Shown here piece after piece: positions 29,148-37,320 of a stretch of 64,000 nucleotides of DNA (position 1 is the stretch's first letter; each line of letters begins with the position of its first letter). The notes under the pieces were generated by a model. The model saw only the letters and a list, made by a program, of their open reading frames with translations, made no database searches and was not told the DNA's origin. Origin of the DNA: Cryptosporidium bovis (Eukaryota; Apicomplexa; Conoidasida; Eucoccidiorida; Cryptosporidiidae); contig VHIT02000054.1 of the NCBI GenBank assembly GCA_009768925.2, forward strand, positions 186,001 through 250,000. Reading direction: 5' to 3'. Both the position numbers and the translations under genes were made by a program.

Positions 29148-30797
29148 TTATTTACTTATCTTGTTAAATTGTTGAATCATTAAGTCATTAGATATCAAGT
29201 CGCTTATATGATCAAGTTTATCTAATATAATACCAATGTTATTATGAAATTTATTATATTGATTGCCATTATTATTATTAAAAACAATTTTTTTAAGTGG
29301 TTGATTAATTTTAGCATAAAACACTTTTTTCTCAACAAGATCATTAACAACTGTTTGAAGTTCATTTTCATTTAAATTTATTAAGTCTTGTATCCTTTCA
29401 AATGAAATGGTCTTATAATATTTAGAAATCAAAACAAAATTTCTTTCCTGAATTCTATGTAAGAAAAGAGTGTATCTATCGGTATTATTAAATAGATTAA
29501 TTTTGCACCTCTTGTATTCAGTATAATAAATGTCGTCAGAAATATGTTCGTTGTTTACTTTAAAAATATTCGAGTTTGATAATTGTTGGAAATAGGATGG
29601 TATATTATAGTTAAATGTTTTAGTTGACTCAAAAAAAATTAATTCTTGATCAATATAATCGTATATAAATTGAATACAATAAGGTATATTTCTTTCAATA
29701 TATTTGTGAAATTCTTTTTGAAATAATTTGATTTCATCGATAATCTTTGAGGAATATGAATCAAGGATAAGATATATGATAAAGCCTTCAATACAAGAGG
29801 AGATAGAAGGTGTATCTTCATAAGAATATTTCAAAATAGGAACTTTCATGTACTTTGGGATGTTGTTAATGCACTTATTGTTATCTTCATTAATAATTGA
29901 CTTTAAAATATTCAGGTAACATTGGGATATTTCTCTCGGATTTTGTTCGTGATGCCATAAAACAATAAGATATTGGTAATATATTACTTTAAGATCTGCA
30001 AATTTCTCAATTATTTTTGGATTAATTTTTTTAGCAAATATCTGCAATCTAACGAAATCGTTGCAAAGCAATGAAAGCCTCATTTGTTCAAGTACATACT
30101 GTACTTTTTCAACTAATTCCATATTACCAATGGTTTCAACAGATATATCCTCCAGAAGCAAGGATGCTTCTTTCAATTCATTCTGTTCTTGCTTTATATT
30201 ACTTAATATTAACATCAATCTCGCTCTTTCTAATTCTAGATATATTTTACCTTGTGTAATTTCGTCAAGAGTTTTGATAATTTTAAGGCATTCATCAATA
30301 TCTTTAATATTGTATGATATGTTCTGAGAATCATCATTCATATCACTTTTATTTTTGTCAACGGCTTTTGAAAATCTGTATTCTGTTAATTTTGGATTGA
30401 TTGTTTCTAAAGAATTATAAATTATATTTAGAAAAATTTGTATAATAAAAGAAATAACCTTCTTAAGCTGGCCTCTTTTTTTAGATATTTTCTGTAAAAA
30501 TTCTAATACATTATCTATATTACCAGAATACTTTAAAAGCCAGGAAATTATTTTACATATAATCCTGCAACTTGATTTCGAGTCAGAAACCTGTCTGCAT
30601 TTTTTCTCAATTACAAGTAGAGACTCAATTGAAGATTCATAATTTTCCTTATTCAACCCGGAAGCCTCAATGCTCAATATCACATTTTCTGTTTCTTCCG
30701 TTAAATCCTGAGTGCATTTTGGGTCCTTTACTAGAGACTCCAATTCTGAAATAGGATTCACAGAGTCATTAAATTGATCATTTACTCTATCTTCCAT
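29148..30797 (-). CDS. RPN5: 26S proteasome lid subunit RPN5 (PSMD12)
   Basis: 549 residues. The protein matches RPN5 along its length. A central block KIYLELERARLMLILSNIKQEQ is followed by VETIGNMELVEKVQYVLEQM and IFAKKINPKIIEKF, as in human PSMD12. The C-terminal PCI domain carries HRIQERNFVLISKYYKTISF, then LVEKKVFYAKINQPLKKIVF, then a closing helix. It is a scaffold subunit of the 19S lid, acting in ubiquitin-dependent protein breakdown. It is about 90 residues longer than usual, from an acidic N-terminus and an Asn-rich insert in the winged-helix part. Upstream there is a TGGCGCCC at 30966. Confidence 0.95.
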   Translation of the reverse strand: MEDRVNDQFNDSVNPISELESLVKDPKCTQDLTEETENVILSIEASGLNKENYESSIESLLVIEKKCRQVSDSKSSCRIICKIISWLLKYSGNIDNVLEFLQKISKKRGQLKKVISFIIQIFLNIIYNSLETINPKLTEYRFSKAVDKNKSDMNDDSQNISYNIKDIDECLKIIKTLDEITQGKIYLELERARLMLILSNIKQEQNELKEASLLLEDISVETIGNMELVEKVQYVLEQMRLSLLCNDFVRLQIFAKKINPKIIEKFADLKVIYYQYLIVLWHHEQNPREISQCYLNILKSIINEDNNKCINNIPKYMKVPILKYSYEDTPSISSCIEGFIIYLILDSYSSKIIDEIKLFQKEFHKYIERNIPYCIQFIYDYIDQELIFFESTKTFNYNIPSYFQQLSNSNIFKVNNEHISDDIYYTEYKRCKINLFNNTDRYTLFLHRIQERNFVLISKYYKTISFERIQDLINLNENELQTVVNDLVEKKVFYAKINQPLKKIVFNNNNGNQYNKFHNNIGIILDKLDHISDLISNDLMIQQFNKISK

Positions 30798-31125
30798 TGA
30801 AATATTACTAATCTGCCCTGCAATACTTTGTTTTATTTACTTGAAAAAACAAGAAGTATGGATAAATAGGAAAAAAAAGTTAAAGAAACGGAGCTAACCT
30901 ATTCAAAGAAAATTATAATATTGGGTGCTTCACCTGTGGGGATATTTACAAAGAAATATAGCTTCTGGCGCCCAAGACAAATATATATGTAAATTCAGGC
31001 GTTAACTAAGGCTGGTTAAAAAATACTGAGTTTTTTTTGGAAGACACTTTTGAACATTATATTATATGTTATTGAACTGTACACTACGTCATTAATACTA
31101 CACAACTAACCTTATGTATGCATTT
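30798..31125. other. Promoter region of RPN5 and 3' end of dynein gene
   Basis: 328 bp between two minus-strand genes. No frame is visible. TGGCGCCC (E2F-like) lies at 30966-30973, about 170 bp upstream of the RPN5 ATG. Confidence 0.5.
30966..30973. promoter_or_regulatory. E2F-like TGGCGCCC site upstream of RPN5
   Basis: Contains a full GGCGCC core in an otherwise AT-rich spacer. The role is inferred from position and motif. Confidence 0.4.
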
Positions 31126-33153
31126 CTAAAGTGATTCATTTTCTTCATTCTTAATAGTGCTTTCGTTTTTGTCGGCACCAGGATAAGTATCACAACTGTT
31201 ATTATTCTTGAGTTTCTCAATTTCCTGGTTAAATAGGTCCCAAACGTTTCTACTGGGCTGGTATATTTTAGAGTCAACATTACACATTATTATGTTTCCA
31301 TTCAAATAGCCTATAAATAACCTCGTTCCATCATTTGACCAGCTAATACAAGTAGGTACGTCTGAGGTGTTCGTGTTTGATTGACTGCTTGATGTATTTA
31401 ATTTGCAGAGAGGTGTTTGCCCATCTGGATTCGTTAGGTTATAAATTATTAGAGTTGCATCTGCGTCAATTGCAGCGAATATACCTGGATGTATTGGATG
31501 CCAGGAAACACCTATTACGTAGTTTTCAGACGACTCGAATGTATATAAAAGTGTAAAAGAATTTGCCATAGGGTTGGGAGCCCAAAGTTTGATTGTCCAG
31601 TCAGCGCTTGAACTTAGGAAGCAGTCATTTATTGGATGATAATCAAGACAGGTAATAAAACCGTCGTGAGCATTTTGGAAGGTGCTTGAAATAGTTCCCG
31701 GTTTGTTGGTTTTAACAATAGTTTGATATATGCTTCCATCCTCAGAACCGCAAATGATTGAGTTCGGATTAATCAACTTAGACAAAGTCATACATTGAAC
31801 AGAAATATCCTTCGAGTTAGATTTTCTCAATTGAAAGGATTCTACAGGCTCGCTTAAATTTGTTAAATTCCAATTGCAAAGTTTTCCATCTATGTCAATT
31901 GTAATAATATTTTGAGATCCCTTGTTTCCAAGAAGTTCCATACAGTAAATTGGAAACGAATGACTTGAAATAATATTGCCTTCCATGTCACTAATACCGA
32001 TACCATTTGATTTTTGAAATGGGATTTTACCATTCCTAGAATCCCAAATAAGGATCTCTCCGTTGTAACTCGAACCAACATACCTGAACTGGCAAAATGG
32101 GTCGAAAGCAACAGACAATACTGGAGATGGAGAAACAAACGTATTTTCAGGACAGTTTGGAGTTGAAATTGACCAGATCAATGCACATCCACCGTATTCC
32201 AACAAAGAAACACCAGAATTTGTACGGTTTATTCCATCAAACGTATTTTGAGAAAACCTATTTCCATAAGAAGCTATGAAATATTCTGGGAAACTTGGAT
32301 GACTCCTTATACATGTTACAGGCCTATTAAATGTAGAATCGTGTTGGAAAATTATGCTATTCTTTAAAAGACCATTACTTGTTGACATGCTTATATTTCC
32401 AGGATTTTTCACCGAACTTTGATCTGCCTGAAGAACTTGAGTATTTATCTCGCTTCCAATATTAAAGAATGGATCAAAAACTGCTCCTTCACCAAGAGCA
32501 CGCTCAATTAAACGAGAAGCTCTCTTGAAAAAATCCATAAATTCGCTGCTTTTTAACACATCCATATTATTATAATCAATATCCACAGTTTTAGACGGAC
32601 TGCTCTCGCTTGTCTCAACCTTTTTATCTAGAGAAGTCCCTGTTTCACTTTCTTCTTTGGTAATAGTATTTGACTGCTTCGTTGGAATAGAGAGGGACAA
32701 AGAAATGTTTTGTCCGGTTCCTGACTTTAAATTATAATTAACAGCTGTGTTTTCCGGAATGCTATGTCTTTGATTATTCGCACAAATATCGGCCTGAATC
32801 CCTTTTTCAAACGTGTCTTTGGAAGTCTCTACAATATTAATATCTACAGTCCCAGTTAACTTTGACATATTCGATTCAGAAGCTCCTAAACTTGAATCAG
32901 AAACCTCACTTCCCAAGTTACCCATAATATGCAAATTCAACCCGTTTATCTGTTCGTCGTTATTAGTTAACACCGTTTCGTTTAACCCACATTCTTTTAA
33001 CATGTTGCTAACTATTTTATCTATATCATCATCTGCACCCTTAACTGCATCATTTTTTTGTCGCACATATTTATCTAGTAGCTCCTTTTGTGATTTCAGT
33101 GCACTTTGACGGTCCCTTATTAAATCTTGAATCCTATTCGTTTTACTTTCCAT
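31126..33153 (-). CDS. Cytoplasmic dynein intermediate chain (WD40)
   Basis: 675 residues. An N-terminal coiled coil (residues ~5-35, DLIRDRQSALKSQKELLDKY), which in the family binds dynactin p150 and NudE, is followed by a disordered Ser/Thr region. From ~265 onward come WD40 repeats: SPVLSVAFDPFCQFRYVGSS, GEILIWDSR, SFPIYCMELLGNKGSQNIIT, IDGKLCNWNL, SIICGSEDGSIYQT, NAHDGFITCLDYHP and SADWTIKLW. This order and wording follow DYNC1I closely. The chain links cargo adaptors and light chains to the dynein heavy chain. It is probably a cytoplasmic rather than an axonemal form, by similarity. Its ATG (33153) faces the DUF2009 gene across 580 bp. Confidence 0.93.
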   Translation of the reverse strand: MESKTNRIQDLIRDRQSALKSQKELLDKYVRQKNDAVKGADDDIDKIVSNMLKECGLNETVLTNNDEQINGLNLHIMGNLGSEVSDSSLGASESNMSKLTGTVDINIVETSKDTFEKGIQADICANNQRHSIPENTAVNYNLKSGTGQNISLSLSIPTKQSNTITKEESETGTSLDKKVETSESSPSKTVDIDYNNMDVLKSSEFMDFFKRASRLIERALGEGAVFDPFFNIGSEINTQVLQADQSSVKNPGNISMSTSNGLLKNSIIFQHDSTFNRPVTCIRSHPSFPEYFIASYGNRFSQNTFDGINRTNSGVSLLEYGGCALIWSISTPNCPENTFVSPSPVLSVAFDPFCQFRYVGSSYNGEILIWDSRNGKIPFQKSNGIGISDMEGNIISSHSFPIYCMELLGNKGSQNIITIDIDGKLCNWNLTNLSEPVESFQLRKSNSKDISVQCMTLSKLINPNSIICGSEDGSIYQTIVKTNKPGTISSTFQNAHDGFITCLDYHPINDCFLSSSADWTIKLWAPNPMANSFTLLYTFESSENYVIGVSWHPIHPGIFAAIDADATLIIYNLTNPDGQTPLCKLNTSSSQSNTNTSDVPTCISWSNDGTRLFIGYLNGNIIMCNVDSKIYQPSRNVWDLFNQEIEKLKNNNSCDTYPGADKNESTIKNEENESL

Positions 33154-33732
33154 TTTAGGTGATTAAATAATTTACTCGGTGGAAACTACGAGATTAGACA
33201 CATTTAATTCCCATAGGATAAACTTCAATCTTATTTAGTTACTTTTTTTAAATACTAATTATTCTTAAAGCTCAATTTACATTCATTTCAATGTGGGGCT
33301 ATAATATAATTTGTGGCTTCCGGGAAATTATATGGCGGGAAATGTATAGCGTATTATTTATAGGCATATTCAAACACTTTTCCAGAGTTGAAAGACTAAT
33401 TGTCTTTGAACTAGGCGTACAAAAGCAAGAGTCTCAACATCTCCCTTGGGTGTCATTCGTTTTTAAAACATTATTTCACCCCTTCCTGACTTTACAAAGT
33501 TTATTTATAATTAGCGCGTAGGTATCCCTAAACCGGTATTGTGGAATTCGTATTTTAAGACACTTTTATAAATAGAAAACCCTGAGTTAAAAAAACGATA
33601 TTACACAGACTATTGCTGTTGAAGAAATTTGAGTTTTCTTTAAAAAAATTACATTTTAACTCTAATTTTTGGAATTGGAATGACTCTTTGTTGTCTTTTA
33701 GTATAAAGCTTCTATTTTTGAAAACTATTAGA
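33154..33732. other. Divergent promoter region, dynein chain / DUF2009
   Basis: 579 bp. The open frame of the next gene extends 40 codons upstream of its ATG but begins at TTG. Another 76-codon plus frame (33291-33521) lacks coding character. TGGCGGGAAAT at 33333-33343 is the best canonical E2F site in the window. Confidence 0.5.
33333..33343. promoter_or_regulatory. Canonical E2F-type site TGGCGGGAAAT
   Basis: It contains GGCGGGAAA, the reverse form of the textbook TTTCCCGCC E2F element. It lies 180 bp from the dynein chain ATG and 390 bp from the DUF2009 ATG. Confidence 0.5.
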
Positions 33733-35691
33733 ATGACGGCTTCAGCAAGATTAAAAGAAATCCTTGAGGGTGGTAACGTTGATATTGATACTAATTCTGC
33801 CATCTCTGAGGGGCAGGATGAAAACTTGAGTGATTGGAATGAAGTTAGCAATGAGGGTATCAAAAATATTAAGGAATCAAGTCTGAATATATTACATGCA
33901 GTTAGCCAAAGGGAGATAATACATATTATTGATAGAGTCATTGGCGGAGAAGACTTTGGTTATGTTTTAGATGAAGTAGCAAAGGAATATCTTGGAGAAG
34001 ATTGGGCCTCAACTGTTACAACGAGAAGCGAAGCAGGTGAAAAATCCGAATCTGGGAGAAATGAAAATAATGAAAACTACATTTCTAAATCTAGTGTTAG
34101 TAATATCTACGATGAAGTTGATATGTTAGATTTTGATTTCTTCAGCTTGGCAAAAAATGTTCCTCTAAGAATAGACCAAAATGAAAGACAGTTGTTAAGA
34201 CTTGTAGAAGGAGCTCTGGAAGTCAGTAAGTACACAGATAGAGTAGATGTTGGAACTAATTCCAGACAAAAGATCATGGTCATTGAAATTAGACAAGTAT
34301 GTGCAGTTTTGAGTGGTCTTGCAGTTTCGTTTGACTATGAACTTGGACAAAGATTAATCAAGGAAAGAAATTTTTCTGAAAATGAGAAGTTTTTTCAAAC
34401 TTTATTTGAAATCGCAAGAAGGTACAAAATGCTAAATCCTGAGATGATGAGGGATTCATATGGTAAATTAATATTTTTGTTAATGGATGCTCAAAAGGAG
34501 ACGATTAGAGAGCTTTTACAATTTAAATGTTACAAGCCTGTTTTGACAGTCTATGAATTCCTCAGAAGCAGAAACTGTCTGGAAATACTAAAGGACCCAT
34601 TATTATTGATTGCAACAAGAAATATAGAGAAAGAAAGTGACATCGACACATTAAATGCAAAGCTGACAAAGAAGCGACTTGCAATTAAGGAGTTGCTGAA
34701 GAAGTATGCATCTAGGGATTATGCTGAACAAAACAGCAAAAAAAACTCATATCGCGGTTTTTACAATCTCTTTATGTTCGGAAAAAACCCACAGGCAACT
34801 GATCCCGAAGTCAGCTCCCAATCTGGGGTTATATCAAGCACCGGAGATTTAGAAAATCTAGAGAAAACACAGGAGAAGATGGACATAACTGTAGAGGAAC
34901 TTGAAATGTGTGTGTATTCTCTTAATGATCATGAGGTGTTTTTATACTACAACAAACGTCCTATTGATAAAATGATCGAATACCTGACATCCTACTTCGA
35001 TCCTCACACAGAACATTCGAGGGAATTCAGCCTCTCACTTACTAACGATCCGAACTCAAATGCCAGACTAAGCCATGACCACACACGCCAGTATCATTAT
35101 GTACTTCAAAGTCTTACTATGTGGCGCGAGGTTATATTTAACATGATAAAACTTTGGAGGCTTGCTGAAGAAGATATGTTGGACGGAACAAACCATTATA
35201 GGCTTGGTGATACGGGACAGGGCATACACCGTATTCAAGCCGCTCCAAGACTATACAAAGCAATGTGCGAGATCATCTCAAAAGTACAAAGGGAAGTCGG
35301 TAGTTGGGTAGGTTCCTCAGTCATACATTTAGGTGATAGAACGGTACCAAATGCACTTGTTTTCATCGACAAATACCTACAAGTCCCAAAAATTCTCGCT
35401 CCAATAGTGCTTTGTATTGAAAAACTTGACAAACTTTCAGAATCAAGTATTCATTTGAAAGTATTTATAGAAAACTCCTTTGGAGGAGTTGAGAAATTAA
35501 AAAAACAGATCCTAGTTGATTTCTTTAAAAATGGCTTTGATGGGGGTGGTGCAGACAATTTTTTCGATGCAGGCTCATGTATTGATGGGAGACTGACTTC
35601 CGCCTGGAATTGGTGTTCAAATATTGAAAAGAAGCCATACTTTCCAATTTTCCTACTAACAGGATTTATGGGATTTGATGGAAAGTTTTAG
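33733..35691 (+). CDS. DUF2009 / UPF0652 family protein
   Basis: 652 residues from the ATG at 33733. The last ~250 residues carry the family's very conserved blocks: HYVLQSLTMWREVIFNMIK, YRLGDTGQGIHRIQAAPRLY, GSWVGSSVIHLGDRTVPNAL, FIDKYLQVPKILAPIV, and the ending SCIDGRLTSAWNWCS and FLLTGFMGFDG. The N-terminal half is typical too (AVSQREIIHIIDRVIGG, later LLRLVEGALEVS). The family is widespread in plants, fungi and protists and lacks an agreed function; no catalytic motif is obvious. It is a soluble protein with no signal peptide. An insert of ~60 residues near 385-410 is lineage-specific. Confidence 0.9.
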   Translation: MTASARLKEILEGGNVDIDTNSAISEGQDENLSDWNEVSNEGIKNIKESSLNILHAVSQREIIHIIDRVIGGEDFGYVLDEVAKEYLGEDWASTVTTRSEAGEKSESGRNENNENYISKSSVSNIYDEVDMLDFDFFSLAKNVPLRIDQNERQLLRLVEGALEVSKYTDRVDVGTNSRQKIMVIEIRQVCAVLSGLAVSFDYELGQRLIKERNFSENEKFFQTLFEIARRYKMLNPEMMRDSYGKLIFLLMDAQKETIRELLQFKCYKPVLTVYEFLRSRNCLEILKDPLLLIATRNIEKESDIDTLNAKLTKKRLAIKELLKKYASRDYAEQNSKKNSYRGFYNLFMFGKNPQATDPEVSSQSGVISSTGDLENLEKTQEKMDITVEELEMCVYSLNDHEVFLYYNKRPIDKMIEYLTSYFDPHTEHSREFSLSLTNDPNSNARLSHDHTRQYHYVLQSLTMWREVIFNMIKLWRLAEEDMLDGTNHYRLGDTGQGIHRIQAAPRLYKAMCEIISKVQREVGSWVGSSVIHLGDRTVPNALVFIDKYLQVPKILAPIVLCIEKLDKLSESSIHLKVFIENSFGGVEKLKKQILVDFFKNGFDGGGADNFFDAGSCIDGRLTSAWNWCSNIEKKPYFPIFLLTGFMGFDGKF

Positions 35692-35802
35692 AAACACTAA
35701 AGTATACACATCCACACTGAAAAAACTTTCCTTTATATTGTGTATCTTATAACCAACGTTCAATGTCATTTTTTTTAAATCCGTGTGTCCAAGACATCTC
35801 TC

Positions 35803-36978
35803 CTATTTCAAAAAATTGTCTACGGAGTTCGAGAATTTGTTTTGTTGAGAAGGTAAGCTAGTGACTTGCCTCACTTCTTCCAATATATTGGCATGCCCAT
35901 TAATAACTCCAACATTTAGTTGGGCAGTGCGGTGTTTCAAGAGTATACTCCAATGTGAATCTAGTACCTGTGTTTGAACCGAAATCATACCACTTTCACT
36001 TGAGCTGTTTTTGGTTCTTAAAATAGAATTTAAGAGTTGATAGGAGTGTTGATTTGGGTTTAATGTTATGGATGTGTCGATTGGAGCTGAAATAGCAACT
36101 ATTGTATTTGAATTGATTGGACACAATTTTGACATTATTTCTCCATCAATATACAGCAAGCCTTGTTCTTGTCCATTCCTTATTAAATCCTCAATTGAAT
36201 ACCTTAAATTTGAAATGGCTTGTTCCAACTCAGTTTGTGATTTAGTATAAAACATTATATTCTCATCATTACCCTCATCCTGTAAAAGTCCGGAGCTTAT
36301 ATCTAGATTTAATTTATATATGTTGTGTCTAGGCTTTGTAAATAACCCTACGGCCTCCAATACGTTTGTTATATCATAAAGTCTCCTTCTTGGTACACCC
36401 AACTTACTTTCAACTGTTTGAAGGTCTATTTCAAAGTTTGGATTTTGCCTGGCACATTCTATAACTCTTTCAGTAAGTAGCAACAATCCACTCTCTGCCC
36501 TTGACTGTTCTGAACCAAGAGAAGGGCTTCGTCTAGAAGAAAGAGTGGGGGATAAACTCCTTGGGGAGTTCGTAGAGCTATTTGAGTAAACTGTAGAAGA
36601 TTGTAGATATGAGTTTGGTGAATAAGGTGCAGAAATGTACGGTGTAGGTGATGTCAAAGATCTTCTCAACATTGGCGAATGTTGCTTTCCGCTAGGGCCA
36701 GCTCCCATAAAAACACGGTCTGCTTCTGTGTTCTCATGCACGGTATCTCCCATTGAACTGTTCTTTACCATAGAATACCCAGTTACACACCCTTCATCGC
36801 TATAAATACTTTCAGACCTATAAACTACAGGCTCTCTTTCTACAGGATTGTCATGATAAATTAAGACTCTATCCCCGAAAACCTGAGAATTTGCAGAGTG
36901 ATCATCATATTGTTGTATAAACGTGCTTTCGTTCAACATTCTTGTTCCATTTTGTTGACATTGTTTGTTGTATTGCAT
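35803..36978 (-). CDS. E2F family transcription factor
   Basis: 391 residues. Residues ~162-228 form the E2F winged-helix DNA-binding domain: GLLLLTERVIECARQNP, then EIDLQTVESKLGVP, then the recognition helix RRRLYDITNVLEAVGLF and NIYKLNL. The RRRLYDITNVLE form marks E2F rather than DP. A leucine-rich dimerisation helix (TELEQAISNLRYSIEDLIRN) and a marked-box-like part (GEIMSKLCPINSNTIVAISAP) follow to ~320. The N-terminus is Ser/Pro-rich with several SP sites open to CDK control. A partner DP protein is not in this window. E2F factors drive S-phase genes; GGCGCC/TTTGGCGG motifs in its own upstream spacer suggest autoregulation. Confidence 0.95.
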   Translation of the reverse strand: MQYNKQCQQNGTRMLNESTFIQQYDDHSANSQVFGDRVLIYHDNPVEREPVVYRSESIYSDEGCVTGYSMVKNSSMGDTVHENTEADRVFMGAGPSGKQHSPMLRRSLTSPTPYISAPYSPNSYLQSSTVYSNSSTNSPRSLSPTLSSRRSPSLGSEQSRAESGLLLLTERVIECARQNPNFEIDLQTVESKLGVPRRRLYDITNVLEAVGLFTKPRHNIYKLNLDISSGLLQDEGNDENIMFYTKSQTELEQAISNLRYSIEDLIRNGQEQGLLYIDGEIMSKLCPINSNTIVAISAPIDTSITLNPNQHSYQLLNSILRTKNSSSESGMISVQTQVLDSHWSILLKHRTAQLNVGVINGHANILEEVRQVTSLPSQQNKFSNSVDNFLK

Positions 36979-37320
36979 TAAGTATTGGTTCCACTATTCA
37001 AGAAGTCAATCCTACTATCTTTATATTACTTTGAGTGTCAGGCGCTCCTACCCTTAGTACTGAGTCTGACAATATTTATAACAAGAGCGCCATTAATAGC
37101 CGCTGTTTGTTTTTGGCGGTTTATGAACTTTTTCTATAAAAAATTCAATGCTAATTCTCGGGGTCAAAAAGTTGGATACTCTAAATACTTGTCATATTAC
37201 TTCCCACATTTAACTTGGATCTTAAGGTGTGTACAACTGAAAAACTATCTTTGAGTGTAATAAATAATATAGAGGTGAAAATTACGGTTCTTGAGTGCTA
37301 ATACTAAAGTTGTTGAGAAG
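36979..37320. other. Divergent promoter region, E2F / Arg-Asp repeat gene
   Basis: 342 bp. Three E2F-like cores occur: GGCGC at 37041-37045, GAGCGCCA at 37085-37092 and TTTGGCGG at 37112-37119, within 135 bp upstream of the E2F ATG. No credible gene frame is present; an 89-codon plus frame here is chance. Confidence 0.55.
37085..37119. promoter_or_regulatory. Clustered E2F-like sites upstream of the E2F gene
   Basis: GAGCGCCA and TTTGGCGG lie 20 bases apart, 107-141 bases upstream of the E2F start codon and about 200 from the divergent start. Paired sites upstream of an E2F gene fit autoregulation. Confidence 0.5.

Noticed and set aside
33613-33732. N-terminal 40-residue extension of the DUF2009 protein
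   Set aside because: The frame starts at TTG, is Phe/Leu/Lys-rich, and the family starts near the ATG at 33733.
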